NCBI GenBank assembly: GCA_007859995.1
Contig: SMSL01000001.1
Coordinates: forward strand, 1 to 64,000
Length of the DNA stretch: 64,000 bases
Direction of reading: 5' to 3'
DNA from: Candidatus Brocadiaceae bacterium S225
Lineage (GTDB): Bacteria; Planctomycetota; Brocadiia; Brocadiales; Scalinduaceae
In this document: piece by piece, positions 57,386 through 64,000 of the stretch
Layout: each line of letters begins with the position of its first letter
Numbering within the stretch: the first letter of the stretch is position 1
The notes under the pieces: generated by a model
What the model was told of the DNA's origin: nothing
What the model saw: the letters and a program-made list of their open reading frames with translations, nothing else
The model's database searches: none
Program-made: the position numbers and the translations under genes

Positions 57386-58144
57386 TTATTCATGCATTAT
57401 CCTGCGATAATGTTTTGCAAATGGAGAGTTGCATTCTTCAAGATGCGCTATATTGCGCAATTCCAATACTAAAACCGCGCCATGTCCAAAATAAGGATGG
57501 CGGATACTCTCTCGGTATACCTTATAACCTAAACGTAAGTAAAAAGGTACCATTTTATGTGTACAATCGATAAAATTAAATTGTATATTATCATTTAATC
57601 CTTTAATAAATGTTGCGAGAGCAAGACGAAAAGCAAGATTTTTAGATCTAAAATCTTTTCTAACCATTAACTTTGTAGAAATTGAAGAATCATTATAATA
57701 TGTGCCATAAGCCAACTCTTTCATTTTATATAACTCTGAATAGTATCCTAAATTAGAGTGTTTGGCATAATTAGTCAAAACGGTTCCAATTGCTTCATTA
57801 TTTTTAAATATACCAAATAAATTCCCTGTGCTATCTAACGAATCTTTGAGCATCTTGGATTTATGGTCTGCACAAGGCTGGTGATATTTAAGATCCTTCA
57901 CATAGACCGAGTATCTTAGTTTATAAATCTCGTTTCGCTCTTGTGTTGTTAGATCTAGCTTTACACAAGACATATTGTTGACAGAAACCGTTCCAATTTG
58001 AGGTTTCATCTGTTCCGAATCCGTTAACTCATCTGTTAGTGCCGGCGAACCACACTTCTCAATATTATCTTCTGAATCAAACGAAATATTTCTTATTCGA
58101 CAAGTATTGTGTCTCGTGCTTTGTTCTTCTAGAACAGGATACAT
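57386..58144 (-). CDS. FeeM-like N-acyl amino acid synthase / acyltransferase
   Basis: About 252 aa from the ATG at 58144, which has AAAGGAGG eight bases upstream; the longer frame from 58168 would place that site inside the gene. Residues about 68-240 form a GNAT-like fold of the FeeM/exosortase-associated acyltransferase kind (YKLRYSVYVKDLKYHQP; GTVLTNYAKHS; LMVRKDFRSKNLAFRLALAT; FYLRLGYKVYRESIRHPYFG). Such enzymes link acyl chains from acyl-ACP to amino acids or act with PEP-CTERM systems, but no exosortase gene is present here. An IS200-like remnant abuts its 5' end and may have replaced its promoter. Confidence 0.7.
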   Translation of the reverse strand: MYPVLEEQSTRHNTCRIRNISFDSEDNIEKCGSPALTDELTDSEQMKPQIGTVSVNNMSCVKLDLTTQERNEIYKLRYSVYVKDLKYHQPCADHKSKMLKDSLDSTGNLFGIFKNNEAIGTVLTNYAKHSNLGYYSELYKMKELAYGTYYNDSSISTKLMVRKDFRSKNLAFRLALATFIKGLNDNIQFNFIDCTHKMVPFYLRLGYKVYRESIRHPYFGHGAVLVLELRNIAHLEECNSPFAKHYRRIMHE

Positions 58145-58179
58145 CACATTTGCCTCCTTTAATGTCATAAAGTCAGTAC

Positions 58180-58560
58180 CACCGGCACAGCCGGCGGCTT
58201 GAGTAGCTCTTACTAGCCCACCCCCTTAAGGGGGTAATTAGTATTCCACCTTTAATATTGGAATGCTATCAATATGCTTGGTTATAGTAATTATTACATC
58301 TGACTCATTCGCTAATTACACTAGCTTCCATAAAAGGGATTACTCAAGTCTGAATCGTCTTTGTCCTCTATTTCCTCTTTTACTTTACCATACATTATCT
58401 TGCATCGATTATTGGGAGCCCAAACAATATGATACTTGCAGCCCCATACTGTACGTGATAAATTTTTCTTCATCTCTCCATCCTCCTGTTTTATATTGCA
58501 AATTATCAAGCATTCCAAATACGCGATATATTATAAAAATATTTGCCGGCTGTCAATTTC
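58180..58560 (-). mobile_element. IS200/IS605-like element, internally deleted
   Basis: The region holds a truncated tnpA reading frame and a string of hairpins on its downstream side: CCGGC-ACA-GCCGG at 58183-58195; a 31-nt imperfect palindrome centred on CCCCCTTAAGGGGG at 58213-58243; and ATTCCA/TGGAAT at about 58243-58264. Subterminal hairpins and a Y1 transposase are hallmarks of this group. GCCGGCTGT recurs near 58547. The exact ends are not determined. Confidence 0.55.
58321..58473 (-). pseudogene. Truncated TnpA (Y1 transposase) of IS200 type
   Basis: 50 codons. MKKNLSRTVWGCKYHIVWAP is the standard N-terminus of IS200 TnpA and is preceded by a strong AGGAGG. After about residue 33 the sequence jumps to an acidic end finishing in NPFYGS, which resembles the far C-terminus (DPF-G). 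The HUH motif and catalytic Tyr regions are missing, so an in-frame internal deletion is likely. It cannot be active by itself. Confidence 0.7.
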
Positions 58561-59024
58561 CGTTTCAATCCATATATCTCAATACAGATGAATAGTGACA
58601 TTCATATTAATACCGCCAAAACAAATGAGAAACGCAATAATCATGCCATACAATGTACTATTCAATTATCTACCGAATTTTAAAGGGTTTGAATCATTTA
58701 CATGACATTGACCAGGAAACACTATTGTGAAGGACTTATCATACATTCACAGAGAAGAATAGATCTGCAACGGAACATAACCTCCTTTACATATTATATT
58801 TAGCAGCGCATGAAATTTCCTACATCCTCAATACAGGTTAAAATTACATTATATATTTGATCCGTATTTAGTAGACATATCACAAATATCATTTAGTGAA
58901 TACTACTTATATAATGAGAAAATAGGGTAACTATCACGTTTCTACGTATTTGCAGTCATAAGATATCCGTACTCCTGCCCATACCTGATTTACCTTTTGA
59001 CATTACAGGCAATAGCGGAAAATA
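58561..59024. other. Gene-free AT-rich stretch between IS remnants
   Basis: About 460 nt with frequent stops in all frames. No RNA gene or strong hairpin was recognised. It may be decayed mobile DNA. Confidence 0.4.
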
Positions 59025-59276
59025 TTAAATGCAATATTGCTCTAGCCCTTTGTGGTTAATAGCCTCGAAAAAACTACTCTTTTTGATACCGTCAGGAGGT
59101 GCAATCTCGTTTCTGGCAAAGATCATCTTCTTCGAGAACCTGAATAAGGTGGCTCTCGGATGAGTATTCTTTAAGGTGGTAGAAGATTAAGGTTTTGAGC
59201 TGATGTTCAAATTCCATCTGTAATGGTCTATCTCCTTTTGCTTCAAGGGGCGGTGAAAGCACTGACTTTACTGAGA
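59025..59276 (-). pseudogene. Decayed transposase with frameshift (IS4-like, DUF4372-type N-terminus)
   Basis: Reading the minus strand, one frame gives MEFEHQLKTLIFYHLKEYSS, then ESHLIQVLEEDD. A one-base shift near 59115-59125 continues as FARNEIAPPDGIKKSSFFEA, then INHKGLEQ, before a stop. This is the conserved N-terminal region of an IS4-family transposase group. The catalytic two thirds are absent. Confidence 0.6.
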
Positions 59277-59406
59277 GTTAATACTTTTATTTGCAATAGC
59301 AATCAGTATATGGTATTTTTTTAGCTTGTTTACATAGCACAAGAGGCAGTTATAGTGGAAATCGCAGGAAACAGAAATTATAAAATCTGTGGTTAAAGGT
59401 TTAAAT

Positions 59407-59940
59407 ATGGATAGTAGTAAAATCGAACGTGCTGTGTTTGCCGGTGGTTGTTTCTGGTGTATGCAACACCCCTTTGACGAACTAAATGGCGTAGTTTCGA
59501 CTGTCGTTGGGTATACCGGCGGGCACAAGGAAAACCCAACGTATAAAGACATCTGTTCTGGTGAAACCGGTCACACAGAAGCGATTGAGATACAATTTGA
59601 TCCTGCACAGATTACTTATTCTCAATTACTTGATGCCTTCTGGATGAATATAGATCCTACAACTCCTAACAGACAATTTGCAGATGTAGGCTCCCAGTAC
59701 AGAACAGTTATTTTTTATCATGATGAAGAGCAGAAACAGATAGCCGAATCATCTAAAGAAGAAATGGCCAGGTCTGGCATACATGGTAAGCCAATCGTTA
59801 CTGAAATTGCCCCGGCATCACTCTTTTACAAGGCTGAAGAATACCATCAAAAGTATTACGAGAAATGCCCTGCCAGATACGAGAGATATAAATCAGGATC
59901 AGGAAGAGAAAGATACATGAAAAAGATATGGGGCAAATGA
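59407..59940 (+). CDS. msrA: Peptide methionine sulfoxide reductase MsrA
   Basis: About 177 aa from the ATG at 59407, with AAAGG seven bases upstream (a GTG 18 nt earlier is less likely). Catalytic motif GGCFWC near residue 16, followed by GYTGGHKENPTYKDICSGET, then GHTEAIEIQFDP and SQYRTVIFYHDEEQ, all typical. It repairs oxidised methionine (S-sulfoxide) with thioredoxin. The resolving C-terminal cysteines of some MsrAs are not evident. Confidence 0.94.
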   Translation: MDSSKIERAVFAGGCFWCMQHPFDELNGVVSTVVGYTGGHKENPTYKDICSGETGHTEAIEIQFDPAQITYSQLLDAFWMNIDPTTPNRQFADVGSQYRTVIFYHDEEQKQIAESSKEEMARSGIHGKPIVTEIAPASLFYKAEEYHQKYYEKCPARYERYKSGSGRERYMKKIWGK

Positions 59941-60119
59941 ACCGAAGTAAGAGTATTGTATACTTGAGAGTTGCTGTGACTACCTCTACCAGCGACAAGA
60001 GATTACGACAGGAATTGGGTATTCAAGATAAGAATATGCTTTCTTACATGTAAACGTTTTTAATTTCATATTTTTATCATTTTACTACACGAAATTTATT
60101 CTATTAAAAGGAGTGACGA

Positions 60120-61742
60120 TTGAAAGTCCTTGTCTCAGATAAAATGTCTCAAAACGGCATTGACGTGCTTAATGCCGTTGATGGAATAAATCTAATTTAT
60201 AAAACTGGTATGAATCCTGATGACCTGAAAAAAGAGATCCAGGATGCTGATGCGCTCATCATCCGCTCTTCAACTAAAGTGACTAAGGATGTCCTTGCCG
60301 CGGCAAAAAACTTAAAGATTATTGGAAGAGCCGGAATTGGGGTAGACAATATTGATTGCACTACGGCCACGGAACGCGGCGTTATCGTTATCAATACACC
60401 CAGCGGTAATGCCACAACTACCGCCGAACACGCTATAGCCATGCTCATGGCTCTGTCACGCCATATTCCACAAGCAGATAAAAGCATGCATCAGGGAGCG
60501 TGGGAAAAATCTAAATTCAACGGAACGGAAATTACAGGGAAGACCCTGGGTGTTTTTGGATATGGCAATATTGGTAAGATTGTAGCTGACCGTGCACAGG
60601 GTCTCAAAATGAAAGTAATTGTATTTGATCCATTCTTAAATGCTGAAATTGCAGCTAAAAACAGAATAGAATTGGTAACCAGGGACATGCTTTTTGAGCG
60701 CTCTGATTATATTACGGTCCACGTACCGTTAAATGATTCAACTCGCAACCTGATTAACAAGAAGACAATCGCGGCAATGAAAACCGGAGTTCGTATTATA
60801 AATTGTGCCCGTGGCGGAATTGTTAATGAATCTGATCTTATTGATGGATTAAATTCCGATAAAATTGCCGGTGCGGCTATTGACGTTTTTGAACAGGAAC
60901 CGCCTCCAATAGACAGTCCTCTTTTAAAACATGAACGTGTTATTTGCACACCACATTTAGGCGCATCTACAGAAGAGGCACAGGTAAACGTCGCTGTTCA
61001 AGTTGCCGAGCAGATCAGGGACTATCTTTTTACCGGAGAAATACGTAACGGAGTAAATTGTCCGTCTATCAGTTCAGAAATGGTTAAGGTGCTTAGTCCA
61101 TACTTGAAACTTTGTGACAAATTAGGATCTTTCCAGGGGCAAATTCATCGTGAAAAGCATGCTGATATAAAAAAATTAACTATTAGTTATTCAGGTACTG
61201 TAACCGATTACGACACAGGGGCACTTACTTCTGCATTGGTACATGGTTTTTTAAATACCATTTCTGACGGATCCGTTAATTATGTAAATGCTCTCAGTAT
61301 GGCTGAATCCCGGGGAATAGTAGTGGAGGAAAATATAGTTCATCATGTACAGGAATTTGCCAATAAGATCACACTTTCGGTTACCGGCGAAAAGAAGACA
61401 AACCTGATTGCAGGTACGGTATTTGGCAAGAAAAATTATAGATTTGTGCGATTTAATGATTTCTATCTGGAGGTTATACCGGATGGCTATCTCCTGGTTC
61501 TTCATAATTATGACAGACCGGGAGTAATCGGAAAAGCCACATCTATACTAGGTAATCATAAAATTAATGTTTCACGCATGCAATTGACTCTGGATAAAAC
61601 GTTTATACCGGGATCGAGCGAATCTTGTTTGCAGGAAGCAGTGTCATTTATTAACATTGATCAGCCGGTCAATGAAACAATACTGGAAGAGTTGATGAAG
61701 TTAGAAAATGTTATTACAGTTCACCAAATTGACTTGAATTAG
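60120..61742 (+). CDS. serA: D-3-phosphoglycerate dehydrogenase
   Basis: 540 aa with a TTG start and AAAGGAGTGAC at good distance. Catalytic domain N-terminus VLVSDKMSQNGIDVL, NAD site GYGNIGKIVADRAQG, the catalytic Arg/Glu/His regions (NCARGGIVNESDL; AAIDVFEQEPP; CTPHLGASTEEAQ), an intervening ASB domain, and a C-terminal ACT domain (VLHNYDRPGVIGKATSILGN) that usually binds serine for feedback control. First step of serine synthesis. Full-length type I-like form. Confidence 0.95.
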   Translation: MKVLVSDKMSQNGIDVLNAVDGINLIYKTGMNPDDLKKEIQDADALIIRSSTKVTKDVLAAAKNLKIIGRAGIGVDNIDCTTATERGVIVINTPSGNATTTAEHAIAMLMALSRHIPQADKSMHQGAWEKSKFNGTEITGKTLGVFGYGNIGKIVADRAQGLKMKVIVFDPFLNAEIAAKNRIELVTRDMLFERSDYITVHVPLNDSTRNLINKKTIAAMKTGVRIINCARGGIVNESDLIDGLNSDKIAGAAIDVFEQEPPPIDSPLLKHERVICTPHLGASTEEAQVNVAVQVAEQIRDYLFTGEIRNGVNCPSISSEMVKVLSPYLKLCDKLGSFQGQIHREKHADIKKLTISYSGTVTDYDTGALTSALVHGFLNTISDGSVNYVNALSMAESRGIVVEENIVHHVQEFANKITLSVTGEKKTNLIAGTVFGKKNYRFVRFNDFYLEVIPDGYLLVLHNYDRPGVIGKATSILGNHKINVSRMQLTLDKTFIPGSSESCLQEAVSFINIDQPVNETILEELMKLENVITVHQIDLN

Positions 61743-61795
61743 ATAAGCCAGATTACGGTTCATGACTGTTTGTTGACGTCTCGACAAGAACCATC

Positions 61796-61864
61796 CTTCG
61801 ACTCCGCTCAGGATGACGTCACTCTTGAGTGTTCTGAACGATGTCACACTGAGCGGAGTCGAAG
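61796..61864. repeat. Inverted repeat element of the CTTCGACTCCGCTCAG type
   Basis: Arms of 22 nt (61796-61817 and 61843-61864) match at 20 positions around ~25 nt of spacer. The arm motif CTTCGACTCCGCTCAGGATGAC is a dispersed intergenic repeat that I recall from many unrelated bacterial genomes. It lies between serA and the dCMP deaminase gene and may act as a terminator-like hairpin. Confidence 0.75.
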
Positions 61865-61927
61865 CTCTTTAATATAAAAAGTCCACAAGAGTTAACTTAC
61901 ATAAACCATATATAATATCTCAAACAT

Positions 61928-62440
61928 ATGACCGATAACATTAAAGAAAAAGATACTGACAACAGGCCGTCATGGGATGACTATTTTATGGAGGTTGCTA
62001 ATGCTATTTCCAAGAGGGCAACCTGCGATCGTGGAAAGAGTGGTTGCGTTATCGCAAAGGACAGGCAGTTCATAGTATCCGGATATGTTGGCTCCCCATC
62101 TGGCTTTCCACATTGTGACGAGGCAGGACACCATATGAAAAAGGTAACCCATGAAGATGGCAGCATCACAGAACACTGCATGCGAACCGTCCATGCCGAA
62201 CAAAATGCTATCTGCCAGGCAGCAAAGATAGGTGTGTCAATATCAGGTGCTACTATCTACACCAGAATGACACCGTGCAGAACGTGTGCAATGCTTCTCA
62301 TCAATTGTGGTATTAAAAGAGTTGTTTGTGAAAGAAAATATCATCAGGGAGAAGAGTCTGAAAGGCTGTTTAGGGAAGCCGGTGTTGAGTTAGTATATAA
62401 ATACAACGAACACCAACAATACACTAACAATAACGAATAG
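61928..62440 (+). CDS. dCMP deaminase-family protein
   Basis: 170 aa. Zinc-dependent cytidine/deoxycytidylate deaminase motifs: VHAEQNAICQAA (His and Glu of the active site) and PCRTCAMLLINCGI (two zinc cysteines). N-terminal SWDDYFMEVANAISKRATCD is typical of dCMP deaminase/ComEB proteins. It likely turns dCMP into dUMP for dTTP synthesis. Confidence 0.88.
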   Translation: MTDNIKEKDTDNRPSWDDYFMEVANAISKRATCDRGKSGCVIAKDRQFIVSGYVGSPSGFPHCDEAGHHMKKVTHEDGSITEHCMRTVHAEQNAICQAAKIGVSISGATIYTRMTPCRTCAMLLINCGIKRVVCERKYHQGEESERLFREAGVELVYKYNEHQQYTNNNE

Positions 62441-62458
62441 CCAGAACGACATTTAAAA

Positions 62459-62486
62459 CCTTCCGGTTTTATAACATAGCGGAAGG
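62459..62486 (+). terminator. Hairpin after the dCMP deaminase gene
   Basis: CCTTCCG/CGGAAGG 7-bp stem with a 14-nt loop, 19 nt after the stop codon. No long T tract, so termination may be incomplete. Confidence 0.4.
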
Positions 62487-62523
62487 GCTTGCAGATTAAC
62501 AATACAAATAAGGAGGAATATTC

Positions 62524-63111
62524 ATGAAAAAATCATTAGGAGTAAAGACGCTGGCATGCCCTACACCTCTCTGGGTAGTGGGCACATATGATAGTGAAGG
62601 AAAACCTAATGTGATGACGATTGCCTGGGGCGGCATTTGCTGTTCAAAACCGCAGAGTGTTAATATATCGTTGAGAAAAGCCACATATTCATATAATAAT
62701 ATTATTGAGAAGAGAGCATTTACCATAAATATTCCTTCTGAACGATATGCTAAAGAGGCGGATTATTTCGGGATTGCAACGGGAAGCAAGGTAGACAAAT
62801 TTGCTGATACCGGACTGACTCCTGTAAAGAGTGATCTGGTTGATGCCCCTTATGTCAAAGAATTCCCCTTAATACTGGAATGCAAAATGACACATAATAC
62901 AGAAATAGGAACACACACCCTATTTGTTGGTGAAATTGTTGACGTTAAGGCCGATGAATCTGTACTTGGAGAAGAAGGATTGCCTGATATTAATAAAGTG
63001 TTACCTGTTCTTTTTGCTCCGGAAGTCCGCACATATCATGGGATCGGCAAGACGCTTGGAAAAGCATTTTCTATAGGGAAGGAGATACAAGGCTTTAATA
63101 ATAAATCTTGA
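62524..63111 (+). CDS. Flavin reductase-like FMN-binding protein
   Basis: 195 aa. A flavin-reductase/split-barrel fold is recognised from CPTPLWVVGTYDSEGKPNVM, TIAWGGICCSKPQSVNISL, FTINIPSERYAKEADYFGI and ECKMTHNTEIGTHTLFVGEI. Such proteins bind FMN and reduce flavins or act as small redox proteins. AAGGAGGAA lies just upstream of the ATG. The physiological substrate is unknown. Confidence 0.85.
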   Translation: MKKSLGVKTLACPTPLWVVGTYDSEGKPNVMTIAWGGICCSKPQSVNISLRKATYSYNNIIEKRAFTINIPSERYAKEADYFGIATGSKVDKFADTGLTPVKSDLVDAPYVKEFPLILECKMTHNTEIGTHTLFVGEIVDVKADESVLGEEGLPDINKVLPVLFAPEVRTYHGIGKTLGKAFSIGKEIQGFNNKS

Positions 63112-63145
63112 GAATTCAGAGATTGAGGAATTTCTGAACTATATC

Positions 63146-63222
63146 TGGAATCCTCCAGAAATGGAGGATAAATTATCATGCTTTATAACATATCATGCCC
63201 GAGTCGGGTCCGTATGGACGGA
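63146..63222. repeat. Cluster of three small hairpins
   Basis: A GAAA-loop hairpin unit (63146-63168, stem TCCTCCA/TGGAGGA) is followed by CCCGA-G-TCGGG (63198-63208) and TCCGT-N4-ACGGA (63209-63222). The first unit is related to the two copies at 21769-21818. The cluster lies between the flavin reductase and glyoxalase-fold genes. Confidence 0.55.
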
Positions 63223-63242
63223 GAATCCGGATCAAAATTAAA

Positions 63243-63674
63243 ATGTTAAAAAATATCAATCACGTTAACATAGTTGTCAGCAATCTCGATGAAACAAAAG
63301 CATTTTTTATTCTGCTAGGTTTTGAAGTTGGAGATGAAGCCGAGTTGTCAGGAGAGTGGATATCTTCAATAGTTGGTCTGCCTGATGTCGAGGCAAGATA
63401 TGTAACTCTATCACTACCCAATACAGAAACAAATCTGGAATTAATAGAGTATGCATCTCCACCATCCGGAAAAGATCCATATATGGACAGAGCAAACCAG
63501 ATTGGATTTCGTCATATTGCATTTGAGGTCGATAACATTGATGACGAAGTTTCCCGCCTGAAAGACAAAGGAATTAAATTCCTAAGCGCAGTTCACACCT
63601 ACCCCAATACCGGGAAACAGTTGGTTTACTTATGGGGGCCGGACAGGATTTTATTAGAATTAGCACAGTATTAA
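63243..63674 (+). CDS. Glyoxalase/VOC-fold protein (methylmalonyl-CoA epimerase-like)
   Basis: About 143 aa from the ATG at 63243; the frame open further up is cut short because homology starts at LKNINHVNIVVSNLDETKAF. Two beta-alpha-beta-beta-beta halves are visible, with metal-ligand candidates His8, the Glu in NLELIEYASP, His in GFRHIAFEVDNID, and the terminal Glu in RILLELAQY. Activity (lyase, dioxygenase or epimerase) cannot be set from this. Confidence 0.75.
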   Translation: MLKNINHVNIVVSNLDETKAFFILLGFEVGDEAELSGEWISSIVGLPDVEARYVTLSLPNTETNLELIEYASPPSGKDPYMDRANQIGFRHIAFEVDNIDDEVSRLKDKGIKFLSAVHTYPNTGKQLVYLWGPDRILLELAQY

Positions 63675-63684
63675 GCAGAAGAAA

Positions 63685-64000
63685 ATGGATATCAGGAGCA
63701 TATTCTCAGGCATACAGAAACAGGTTCCTGATGAAATTTTAGAGACTATCCTCCAGGCAGATCAATTCAAAATTGAGAGAATTATTTCCCGTGGTCATGC
63801 TACCGCTGAAGGAGAGTGGTATGATCAAGACAAAAACGAATGGGTTATCGTGCTAAAAGGAAATGCCGGTCTGCTGTTTGAAGGTAATGACAAAGCAATT
63901 ATCATGAAAACCGGTGATTATGTCAACATACCTGCACACCGGAAACATCGGGTGGAATGGACGGAACCAGAAGAAGATACTATCTGGCTTGCTATTCACT
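63685..64000 (+). CDS. Cupin-domain protein (cut by window edge)
   Basis: The first 105 codons are present. A cupin barrel is recognised in ISRGHATAEGEWYDQDKNEW, VIVLKGNAGLLFEG and KTGDYVNIPAHRKHRVEW (His-rich second motif), so metal binding is possible. It starts 8 nt after the VOC-gene stop, suggesting one operon. The end lies outside the window. Confidence 0.7.
   Translation, partial: MDIRSIFSGIQKQVPDEILETILQADQFKIERIISRGHATAEGEWYDQDKNEWVIVLKGNAGLLFEGNDKAIIMKTGDYVNIPAHRKHRVEWTEPEEDTIWLAIH

Noticed and set aside
1..64000. tRNA, rRNA, tmRNA or CRISPR features
   Set aside because: No T-loop consensus with matching acceptor stems, no rRNA-like sequence and no regularly spaced repeats were seen. 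This was by eye only, and a tRNAscan/Infernal run would decide.

Overview
The window (64 kb, AT-rich, with TTG/GTG starts on several genes) most likely comes from an anammox planctomycete of the Ca. Scalindua / Ca. Kuenenia / Ca. Brocadia group. The strongest evidence is a nitrite oxidoreductase cluster at 43.4-51.6 kb: a Tat-exported NarG-like NxrA of 1148 aa, a four-cluster NxrB, a haem-b-type NxrC with a Sec signal, and a TorD-like chaperone. An exported NXR also occurs in Nitrospira and Nitrospina, but the low GC makes those less likely. The genus call is inference. No hydrazine synthase or hydrazine dehydrogenase gene lies in the window.

Layout. 0-0.13 kb: 3' end of a transposase. 0.2-13.5 kb: an MSHA/type IV-pilus-like operon on the minus strand (two prepilins, GspF-like and GspE-like proteins, PilM/N-, PilO- and MshK-like proteins, a secretin lipoprotein, an ExeA/MshM ATPase, a TPR protein, a coiled-coil protein). 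13.9-18.2 kb: chemotaxis genes (haem-c MCP, CheW, CheV) with two sequences matching the flagellar sigma-28 promoter. 18.5-20.7 kb: a histidine kinase/OmpR pair. 20.8-21.6 kb: a TonB protein. 22-35.5 kb: a complete-looking type II secretion system split into a plus-strand part (gspG, gspE, a TPR-metallopeptidase) and a minus-strand part (gspF, C, M, L, H, an Ig-like protein, K, J, I, D). 35.8-38.1 kb: a degenerate receiver protein and glnS. 38.1-43.1 kb: molybdenum cofactor genes moaC and moaA, an Mrp/NBP35 ATPase, a NapG/MauM-like ferredoxin and a B12-radical SAM protein. 43.4-55.5 kb: the nxr operon, then an NtrC-type sigma-54 activator and its kinase. 55.7-64 kb: a lone lipoyl domain, holB, a FeeM-like acyltransferase, several decayed insertion sequences, msrA, serA, a dCMP deaminase, a flavin reductase, a glyoxalase-fold protein and a partial cupin.

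How the parts fit. Transcription of nxr runs nxrC-nxrB-zinc protein-chaperone-metallopeptidase-nxrA and ends at a strong bidirectional hairpin. Between nxrC and the NtrC-type regulator lies a textbook sigma-54 site (TGGCAC-N5-TTGCT), with two palindromes and a pair of direct repeats upstream in enhancer position. This suggests that the adjacent two-component system controls nitrite oxidation. The Moco and Fe-S genes next door could supply NxrA/NxrB cofactors.

The most novel item is a shared C-terminal zinc-type domain (CPLC...FPxW...DGVCxxC...GK). It occurs once on a cytoplasmic HExxH metalloprotein and once on a secreted protein, both inside the nxr operon. They are candidates for a compartment-matched NXR assembly pair.
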